A program made the translations under genes and the position numbers. A stretch of 37,350 nucleotides of DNA from Hyphococcus sp. GTDB taxonomy: Bacteria; Pseudomonadota; Alphaproteobacteria; Caulobacterales; Parvularculaceae. The DNA lies in contig JAJFFZ010000198.1 in the NCBI GenBank assembly GCA_021776395.1, positions 1 through 37,350 on the forward strand, given 5' to 3'. The notes beneath the pieces were generated by a model. The model was not told where the DNA came from. It did no database searches and saw nothing but the letters and a program-made list of their open reading frames with translations. This document shows positions 31,127-37,350 of the stretch, piece by piece (position 1 is the stretch's first letter; each line of letters begins with the position of its first letter).

Positions 31127-33561
31127 ATTTGCGCGAATATAAGGCGCGTCCGCAACGCCTAGCTGATTTCTTGCCATGGGCCTCGCTGATCGCACCCGGC
31201 ATTATTTTGAACAAGGATGGAAGCTTTCAGCGGACGGTTAGATATCGCGGTCCGGATTTAGAGAGCGCCAGCGCCGAAGAACTCTTAAGCTTTACCGCGC
31301 GGATCAACAATACTTTGAAACGCTTCGGTTCCGGCTGGTCCTTACATTTTGAGGCGGACCGGTTTCCTGCGCGAGACTATCCACAGAGCTGCTGGTCCGA
31401 TGATATCGCCTGGCTTGTGGATGAGGAGCGCCGCGCCAGCTTTGAAGATACCGAACGGCATTTCGAGAGTGCCTATTATCTGACCCTCACATTTCTACCG
31501 CCTACCGATCACACGCGGAAAACCGAGATGTTGTTTCTTGACCGCGATGAGGGTGAGGACAAAGTCAACTATCATGATCATCTGGAAGCTTTTATCCGCG
31601 AGACTGATCGCGCAATTGATCTCTTATCGACGCTGATGCCGGAATGCGCAGCGCTCAATGATAAAGAAACGCTATTTTACTTGCATGCATGCGTATCAAC
31701 CAAACGCCATCCAATTGCAGTTCCTGAAATCCCAACATATCTGGATGCGTTTTTACTGGATGCGCCTCTTACCGGCGGGCTAGAGCCAGTGCTGGGCGAT
31801 GAACATTTACGAAGCCTCACTGTGCAGGGTTTTCCTCCTGCAAGTGAGCCGGGGTTTCTGGATGCGTTAAACGCGCTCGGGTTTGCCTATCGCTGGACGA
31901 CGCGGTTCATTACGCTTGATAAAGCCAAAGCGACAAAAGAGCTTACAAAATACCGCCGCCAATGGTTCGCCAAACGCAAATCCATTGCTGCGGTTATTAA
32001 AGAAACGCTCTTTAATGAAGAGAGTGTTTTGGTCGATGCCGACGCCGACAACAAAGCGGCGGATGCGGACGCTGCGCTACAGGAGCTCGGCAGTGATGAT
32101 GTTTCTTACGGGTATTTTACCACAACAATTGTTGTTCGTGATAAAGACCGGACGATTGTTGAAGCAGAACTACGCGAGGTAGAGCGCATTTTAAATGCGC
32201 GCGGGTTCACAACGATCCGTGAAAGCGTCAATGCTGTTGAAGCGTGGCTCGGCAGTCTTCCCGGTCACATCTACGCCAATATCCGTCAGCCGCTCCTCCA
32301 TACGTTGAACCTTGCTCATCTGGCGCCACTGTCAGCCGTCTGGGCCGGGCAGCAGAGGAATGACCATCTTGATGCGCCGCCGCTCCTCTCCGCAACAACG
32401 CAAGAGACAACGCCGTTTAGGTTATCGACCCATATCGGCGATGTCGGCCATTCACTGATCGTTGGCCCAACGGGCGCCGGCAAATCTGTCCTTCTGGCGT
32501 TAATGGCGCTGCAGTTCCGTCGTTATGACGGTGCGCAAATATTCGCATTCGATAAGGGCCGCTCAATGCGTGCTGCTATCCTGGCGCTTGGCGGCGCCTT
32601 TCATGATCTTGGCGCTGAGGACGCGTTGGCGTTTCAGCCACTGGCCGATATTGACAGTGACGCGGGGCGGGGGCGGGCGCAGTATTGGTTGTTAGGCGTT
32701 CTCGCCCGGGAAGGCGTCGCACTTAATCCGTCGATCAAGGATGCGCTCTGGTCAGCCCTTGGAAGCTTGTCGGCGGTGCCTAAATGTGAACGTACACTGA
32801 CGGGGTTCTCGCTGCTTCTTCAGCGAACCGATCTCCGGGACGCATTAAAACCCTTCACCATTGACGGCGCTCATGGCGGTCTTTTCGATGCTGAAATCGA
32901 CACGCTTGATCTCACCGATGTTCAAGGCTTTGAGATGGAGACGCTGATACGCCGCGAGGCGGCGATCGCGCCGGCGCTTTCCTATCTTTTTGATCGGCTG
33001 GAAGCGCGATTCGATGGTAGGCCGACCCTGTTGCTGTTGGATGAAGCTTGGGTGTTTCTTGATCATCCCTTATTCTCTGAGCGTTTGCGGGATTGGCTCA
33101 AAACCCTGCGCAAGAAAAACGTCTCGGTTATTTTCGCAACCCAATCCTTAAGCGATATTCAATCTTCAAAAATCGCACCGGCGATTATTGAATCTTGTCC
33201 GTCGCGGATATTCTTGCCTAATCCCCGCGCTCAAGAGACCGGTATTCGTGCCGCCTATGATGCGTTTGGTCTTAACGCACGACAGATCGAGATCATCGCG
33301 ACGGCGACACCAAAGCGCGATTATTATTATCAATCCTCAATCGGTAATCGCTTGTTTGATCTCGGGCTTGGACCCATCGCCTTGAGCCTTTGCGGCGCCT
33401 CATCGCCCGATGATCATGGCTTAATGGATCGAATTGTTGACCAGCACGGCAAGAATGAATTTGGCCCCCAATTCTTGCGCGCCAAGGGACTCGATTGGGC
33501 CGCTGATCTCATCACCCAACAAACTAACCCCGAAGGAGCTTACTTATGCGCCGCCGAATGA
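31120..33561 (+). CDS. trbE: Conjugal transfer ATPase TrbE (VirB4 family)
   Basis: The Met at 31120 (MLNLREYKARPQRLADFLPW) gives 813 residues, the usual TrbE length. Walker A is VGPTGAGKS (448-456) and Walker B is LLLLDEAWVFLDHP (about 636-649), followed by the FATQSLSDI segment. VirB4-type ATPases energise pilus assembly and substrate transfer at the inner membrane. The end overlaps trbJ by 16 bases. No damage is seen. Confidence 0.92.
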   Translation: MLNLREYKARPQRLADFLPWASLIAPGIILNKDGSFQRTVRYRGPDLESASAEELLSFTARINNTLKRFGSGWSLHFEADRFPARDYPQSCWSDDIAWLVDEERRASFEDTERHFESAYYLTLTFLPPTDHTRKTEMLFLDRDEGEDKVNYHDHLEAFIRETDRAIDLLSTLMPECAALNDKETLFYLHACVSTKRHPIAVPEIPTYLDAFLLDAPLTGGLEPVLGDEHLRSLTVQGFPPASEPGFLDALNALGFAYRWTTRFITLDKAKATKELTKYRRQWFAKRKSIAAVIKETLFNEESVLVDADADNKAADADAALQELGSDDVSYGYFTTTIVVRDKDRTIVEAELREVERILNARGFTTIRESVNAVEAWLGSLPGHIYANIRQPLLHTLNLAHLAPLSAVWAGQQRNDHLDAPPLLSATTQETTPFRLSTHIGDVGHSLIVGPTGAGKSVLLALMALQFRRYDGAQIFAFDKGRSMRAAILALGGAFHDLGAEDALAFQPLADIDSDAGRGRAQYWLLGVLAREGVALNPSIKDALWSALGSLSAVPKCERTLTGFSLLLQRTDLRDALKPFTIDGAHGGLFDAEIDTLDLTDVQGFEMETLIRREAAIAPALSYLFDRLEARFDGRPTLLLLDEAWVFLDHPLFSERLRDWLKTLRKKNVSVIFATQSLSDIQSSKIAPAIIESCPSRIFLPNPRAQETGIRAAYDAFGLNARQIEIIATATPKRDYYYQSSIGNRLFDLGLGPIALSLCGASSPDDHGLMDRIVDQHGKNEFGPQFLRAKGLDWAADLITQQTNPEGAYLCAAE

Positions 33562-34277
33562 AATCGAAGCTGTTGAGCCGTGTCGCCATCGTTGGCATGG
33601 CGCTGGCGCAGGCCTCACCCGCCAACGCCTTCATCCTTGGCGGTATTGTCTATGATCCGACAAATTATGCACAGAACGTTCTGACCGCAGCGCGCACCCT
33701 TCAGATGATCAACAATCAGGTCAAGCAATTGACCAATGAAGCGCAGATGATCGCCAATCAGGCGAAAAACCTCACGCAACTGCCTTATTCGGCAAAAGCG
33801 GCGCTCAATACGCGTCTCGCTGAGATAGACAACTTAATCAAAGCCGCAAACTCGATCGCTTATGATGTGGCGACGGTCGATACCGCCTTTAAAACCCTGT
33901 TTCCGGAAGACTACGCCAGCTTTTCCAATGCGGCGATGGGCGCGCAGGCGCGAACCCACTGGGAAGAGGCGTCGCGCTCGCTTCATGACGCGATGTTGAT
34001 GCAGGCGAAAATCGCGGAAACCATCGCCGATGATGCAATCACGCTCGATGAACTGTTGTCGGAAAGCCAGAGCGCTGTCGGTGATCTGCAAGTCTCGCAA
34101 GCCGGTAATCAGCTGATCGCTCTGCAGATCAAGCAGTCGATGCAAACGGCGCAAATGCTTAGCGTTCAATATCGCGCTGAAGCCATTGAGCGCGCCCGCC
34201 AGCTGCAGTCCGAAGAACGCTCCCGCATTCATCGTAAGCGCTTTCTTGGCGACGGTGCCGCCTACACGCCCTCATAG
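33546..34277 (+). CDS. trbJ: Conjugal transfer protein TrbJ
   Basis: An AAGGAG eight bases upstream supports the ATG at 33546, inside the end of trbE. The 243 residues start with a signal peptide (IVGMALAQASPANA) and continue with long helices rich in Gln, Asn and Ala (QMINNQVKQLTNEAQMIANQ), as in TrbJ/VirB5-like proteins that take part in pilus tip or cell contact. Only 16 bases separate it from trbL, so no trbK entry-exclusion gene is present. Confidence 0.88.
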   Translation: MRRRMKSKLLSRVAIVGMALAQASPANAFILGGIVYDPTNYAQNVLTAARTLQMINNQVKQLTNEAQMIANQAKNLTQLPYSAKAALNTRLAEIDNLIKAANSIAYDVATVDTAFKTLFPEDYASFSNAAMGAQARTHWEEASRSLHDAMLMQAKIAETIADDAITLDELLSESQSAVGDLQVSQAGNQLIALQIKQSMQTAQMLSVQYRAEAIERARQLQSEERSRIHRKRFLGDGAAYTPS

Positions 34278-34293
34278 GAAAACATGACACCTC

Positions 34294-35631
34294 ATGGACG
34301 ACATCAATGTCATAGATGATTTTACGAGCACCTTTATCGCTTATATCGATAGCGGTTTTGGCTTACTCGCCGGCGACGTGGGGTTTCTCACAGCGACCCT
34401 GATCGGCATTGACGTAGTTCTCGCCGGACTGTTTTGGGCGTTAGCCGGGGAACAGAACGTTCTCGGTCAATTCGTGAAGAAGGTCCTCTATGTCGGCGCC
34501 TTCGCCTTCATCATCAATAATTTCGCGCTGCTCGCCAATATCATCTTTTCGAGCTTTGCCGGACTTGGCCTTGTTGCTACCGGAACGACGCTGACGGCGG
34601 CGGACCTTTTAAAGCCCGGATTCGTCGCCGCAACCGGTTTTAATGCGGCATACCCGCTTCTTGAAGAAGCAAACTCTTTAATCGGCTTCCCAAGCTTTTT
34701 CACGAATTTCGTCACCATTGTAATTATTCTGCTGGCCTGGGTGATCGTTCTGTTCGCGTTTTTCATCCTCGCGATCCAGCTCTTTGTCACGATCATCGAG
34801 TTCAAACTGACGACGCTCGCAGGATTTGTGCTTGTGCCCTTCGCGCTGTGGAACAAAACCTCTTTTCTCGCTGAACGCGTCCTCGGCAATGTCATCGCAT
34901 CGGGCATCAAGCTGATGGTGCTGGCGATCATTGTCGGTATCGGTTCCACGATTTTCGGCTCCATAGCAGGGACGTTTACGCCGGGTTCGGTAACCCTTGA
35001 ACAAGCGGCGTCGACGATCCTGGGTTCCCTCGCTTTACTGGCGCTGGGCATATTCGGTCCAGGCATTGCAACCGGGTTGGTCGCCGGCGCGCCGCAACTT
35101 GGCGCGGGCGCCGCTGTTGCAACGGTTGCCGGAACCGGGGCTGCGCTTATCGGCGCTGGCGCTCTGGCGGGATCGGGCGCACGCGCCGCGGCGAGCGCAG
35201 GTCAGTCCGCCGTGCGTGCGGGCGCTTCCATGGCTGGGGGCGCCAATGCGGCTTACGCGCTCGGTAGCGCCGCATCAGGCGGGTCAGGTTGGCGTTCAGT
35301 TGCCTCCGGTACGAGCGGCGTTGCTCAGGCTGGTGTCGGCGCCGCGATGCAATCGGCGCGATCAACCGCCTCGCGCGCACTCGGCAACCCTGGTGAGGCT
35401 TATCAGTCAGGCGCGCGGGCCGCATTCACAGCAACTGGCGGGCGTGTTTCTGGTTCGTCGCCTGCGACCTCATCCTCCACTCCCGGCGTCAACTCCGCAC
35501 CAAACTGGGCGCAACAGTTGCGGCGGGAGCAAGGCATGCGTGATGCAGGGATGACCGCAACCCATGTGATCGCATCCGGCGACCGGCCGAGCTCCGCTGA
35601 TGCGCCAAAACTCCGACAAGAGGATGACTAA
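34294..35631 (+). CDS. trbL: Conjugal transfer protein TrbL (VirB6-like)
   Basis: The 445-residue protein has several membrane segments in its first 270 residues (for example LTATLIGIDVVLAGLFWALA, then TIVIILLAWVIVLFAFFILA), typical of TrbL/VirB6, the polytopic channel component. The last 175 residues are rich in Ala, Gly and Ser with short repeats and probably form a flexible periplasmic or cytoplasmic tail. The ribosome binding site is weak, so translation may depend on coupling with trbJ. Confidence 0.9.
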   Translation: MDDINVIDDFTSTFIAYIDSGFGLLAGDVGFLTATLIGIDVVLAGLFWALAGEQNVLGQFVKKVLYVGAFAFIINNFALLANIIFSSFAGLGLVATGTTLTAADLLKPGFVAATGFNAAYPLLEEANSLIGFPSFFTNFVTIVIILLAWVIVLFAFFILAIQLFVTIIEFKLTTLAGFVLVPFALWNKTSFLAERVLGNVIASGIKLMVLAIIVGIGSTIFGSIAGTFTPGSVTLEQAASTILGSLALLALGIFGPGIATGLVAGAPQLGAGAAVATVAGTGAALIGAGALAGSGARAAASAGQSAVRAGASMAGGANAAYALGSAASGGSGWRSVASGTSGVAQAGVGAAMQSARSTASRALGNPGEAYQSGARAAFTATGGRVSGSSPATSSSTPGVNSAPNWAQQLRREQGMRDAGMTATHVIASGDRPSSADAPKLRQEDD

Positions 35632-35632
35632 C

Positions 35633-36322
35633 ATGTTCAAGCGATCTTCCGTCCGCTATAGCGAAACGCCGCTCCCTGAAACGCCCTATCAAAAAGCGAG
35701 AACGGCTTGGGACGAGCGTCTGGGTTCCGCTCACGCACAAGCAGCGAACTGGCGCATGGCCGCATTCGGCTCGATGGTGATCGCTGTTATCTGCGTCGGC
35801 GGTCTCATCTGGCAATCTAACCGCTCAATCGTGACGCCCTATGTTGTCGAAGTGGACGCGCAAGGGTCTGTACGGGCCATTGGGCCGGCGGTTGAAGCCT
35901 ATGAACCGACGGACGCGCAGATTGCACACAGTCTGGCGAACTTTATTCGCAACGTGCGGTCGATTTCAATTGATCCCGTCGTCGTTCGTGAAAACTGGCT
36001 GAAAGCCTATGACTTCGCCACCGATCGCGGCGCCATCGCGCTTAATGATTACGCCCGCGAGCATGACCCTTTTACAGATATTGGCCGCCGCAGCGTCAAT
36101 GTCGATGTCACGAGCGTCGTACGCGCATCTGATGACTCATTTGAAATCCGCTGGAGTGAAAAAACTTACGCCAGCGGGCAATTTGAAAAGCTCGAACGTT
36201 TTACCGCGCATCTGACGATTGTTATTGCGCCGCCGCGCAAGGAAGAGGCGCTCCATAAAAACCCCCTCGGGCTCTACGTCCATGGCATCAACTGGTCGAA
36301 AGACCTCGGAGAACCATCATGA
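35633..36322 (+). CDS. trbF: Conjugal transfer protein TrbF (VirB8-like)
   Basis: The ATG at 35633 has GAGG nine bases upstream and lies one base after the trbL stop. The 229 residues have one membrane segment (about 43-60, MVIAVICVGGLIWQ) and a periplasmic NTF2-like domain starting near TPYVVEVDAQGSVRAIGP, as in TrbF/VirB8 assembly factors. It overlaps trbG by four bases. Confidence 0.9.
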   Translation: MFKRSSVRYSETPLPETPYQKARTAWDERLGSAHAQAANWRMAAFGSMVIAVICVGGLIWQSNRSIVTPYVVEVDAQGSVRAIGPAVEAYEPTDAQIAHSLANFIRNVRSISIDPVVVRENWLKAYDFATDRGAIALNDYAREHDPFTDIGRRSVNVDVTSVVRASDDSFEIRWSEKTYASGQFEKLERFTAHLTIVIAPPRKEEALHKNPLGLYVHGINWSKDLGEPS

Positions 36323-37299
36323 AACACGCCGCATCCTTTATTGCCATCATTGCGCTCGCTGGCTGTGCAACGACCTATCCTGATATCGCTCTCGACAGCG
36401 AACTGATGCGTCCGGCCAAGGCCGTCAAATTCGATGTTGATACGCCGGTGCGCGAGATCGTTGAGACCGCGACGCCTTATCCATTGCCAGGTCAGTTGAA
36501 GCCGATCGAGGAAGAAGCGGCGACGGCGCCGTCGTTGAAACCGTTTCAGCGTATCGATACCGCGAATGAGCGCGCTAAGATCGAGCCTGATCTCAGCCGT
36601 TTCGTCAATGCAGTACAGGTCTATCCGTTTATGGAAGGCGCGCTTTATCGATTATATGCGGCGCCGGAACAAGTAACAGACATCACGCTGCAACCGGGTG
36701 AGCTTCTAAACTCGGTATCGGCTGGCGATACGGTGCGCTGGGTCGTCGGCGATACGACCAGCGGCGGCCCCAATGGCAGCGAGCGGGTTCATATTCTGGT
36801 GAAACCGATTGCGCCCCATCTCTCCACCAATCTTGTGATCGCCACCGACCGGCGCGCTTATCACCTCGAAATGCGGTCATTCAATGAGACCTATATGGCG
36901 GCGATCTCCTGGACCTATCCGCAAGAGCAGCTCACCCGCCGCCGCAAAGAGAATAAACGTGTTCGGCAACAGGCAAGCCATGTGATTGACGCCGCGGTCG
37001 ATCCCGGCGACTTAAAGTTTCGCTATAAGATTGAGGGTGACAAACCCCATTGGCGACCGGTGCGCGCCTTCGACAATGGCAAGCAGGTTTTTATTCAGTT
37101 TCCTGATAACATCGCCCAGGGTGAAGCGCCGCCACTGTTTGTGCTAAGCCGCAGAGGCAAACCCGAACTCGTCAATTATCGCATGCGTGGCAATTACTAT
37201 ATTGTCGATCGCCTGTTTACAGCGGCGGAACTCCGGCTCGGTGAAGACCCGCAAGCCATCGTACGCATTATTCGCAATGACATGAAGCGGCGGTCCTAA
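36319..37299 (+). CDS. trbG: Conjugal transfer protein TrbG (VirB9-like lipoprotein)
   Basis: The 326 residues begin with a lipoprotein signal whose lipobox is LAGC (Cys16). A VirB9-type body follows with VYPFMEGALYRLYAAPEQVTDI and the C-terminal beta domain with FRYKIEGDKPHWRPVRAFDN, then KQVFIQFP. It forms the outer-membrane side of the transfer channel with TrbI. It starts inside the trbF stop (ATGA). Confidence 0.92.
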   Translation: MKHAASFIAIIALAGCATTYPDIALDSELMRPAKAVKFDVDTPVREIVETATPYPLPGQLKPIEEEAATAPSLKPFQRIDTANERAKIEPDLSRFVNAVQVYPFMEGALYRLYAAPEQVTDITLQPGELLNSVSAGDTVRWVVGDTTSGGPNGSERVHILVKPIAPHLSTNLVIATDRRAYHLEMRSFNETYMAAISWTYPQEQLTRRRKENKRVRQQASHVIDAAVDPGDLKFRYKIEGDKPHWRPVRAFDNGKQVFIQFPDNIAQGEAPPLFVLSRRGKPELVNYRMRGNYYIVDRLFTAAELRLGEDPQAIVRIIRNDMKRRS

Positions 37300-37300
37300 A

Positions 37301-37350
37301 ATGGCCGCCGAGAAACAAAGTCCTGAAACGCTCGAATTGCGCGCCAAACC
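37301..37350 (+). CDS. trbI: Conjugal transfer protein TrbI, N-terminus only (cut by window edge)
   Basis: The ATG at 37301 follows the trbG stop by one base. The visible 16 residues (MAAEKQSPETLELRAK, continuing with P) match the usual N-terminus of TrbI/VirB10 before its RPR-type basic region. The position after trbG supports this. Confidence 0.75.
   Translation, partial: MAAEKQSPETLELRAK

Larger units (their letters stand above)
21832..37350. mobile_element. Transfer module of an integrative/conjugative element or plasmid (open at right)
   Basis: The gene order DUF736, HTH, traF, DUF3363 relaxase, traG, RHH protein, trbBCDEJLFGI is that of alphaproteobacterial elements with an IncP/Ti-type trb mating-pair system. 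Relaxase, coupling protein, transfer ATPases and pilus genes look intact, so transfer could be active. The true left border is not known; DUF736 is only the first recognisable gene of the module. No integrase, replication or partition gene lies in the visible part. Confidence 0.8.

Overview
The window looks like a piece of an alphaproteobacterial genome with moderate GC content. The pointers are a trb/traG/relaxase conjugation region of the type common in alphaproteobacterial integrative elements, a large TonB-dependent receptor inside a catabolic cluster, a phasin-like protein, and FNR/FixK-type boxes in front of small stress-type genes. Family or genus cannot be fixed from the sequence; a Sphingomonadales-, Parvibaculum- or Hyphomonas-like background is a guess.

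Left part (1-5,655): a patchy accessory region. It starts with the 3' end of an unidentified + strand gene running into a truncated saccharopine-dehydrogenase-like ORF. Next come a CBS-pair protein and a phasin-like protein, divergent around an FNR/FixK-like box. A two-gene unit follows (64-residue protein plus hemerythrin-like protein) behind a perfect TTGAT-N4-ATCAA box. The region ends with a RES-domain remnant and an intact Fic protein preceded by a strong inverted repeat.

Middle part (5,656-20,811): a catabolic gene cluster with its own LuxR-type regulator. One minus-strand operon runs cupin, MBL hydrolase, FAD aromatic hydroxylase, DUF2783. Divergent from it lie a PhyH dioxygenase and then an SDR plus acyl-CoA ligase pair. 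A second minus-strand series runs TonB receptor, SGNH hydrolase, SDR, VOC protein, secreted AOC/dirigent-like barrel, alpha/beta hydrolase. Three promoter regions (PhyH, SDR-ligase, TonB receptor) carry the same 10-bp word TTTCCGCTAT, in the same orientation, 84-94 bases before the start codon and within palindromes. This suggests one regulon. The gene set fits outer-membrane uptake, ester hydrolysis, hydroxylation, ring or side-chain oxidation and CoA activation of a cyclic or aromatic compound; the substrate is unknown.

Right part (about 21,832-37,350, continuing beyond the window): the transfer half of an integrative/conjugative element or plasmid. Order: DUF736 protein, HTH protein, TraF peptidase, VirD2-like DUF3363 relaxase, a reversed Fic gene with repeated TTGGCCGA motifs in front of it, TraG/VirD4, an RHH protein, then trbB-C-D-E-J-L-F-G-I with tight or overlapping joints. 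No integrase, repA, parA or trbK is seen. A 578-base gene-free stretch with paired repeats separates this module from the catabolic side, so the catabolic cluster may be cargo or neighbouring chromosome.
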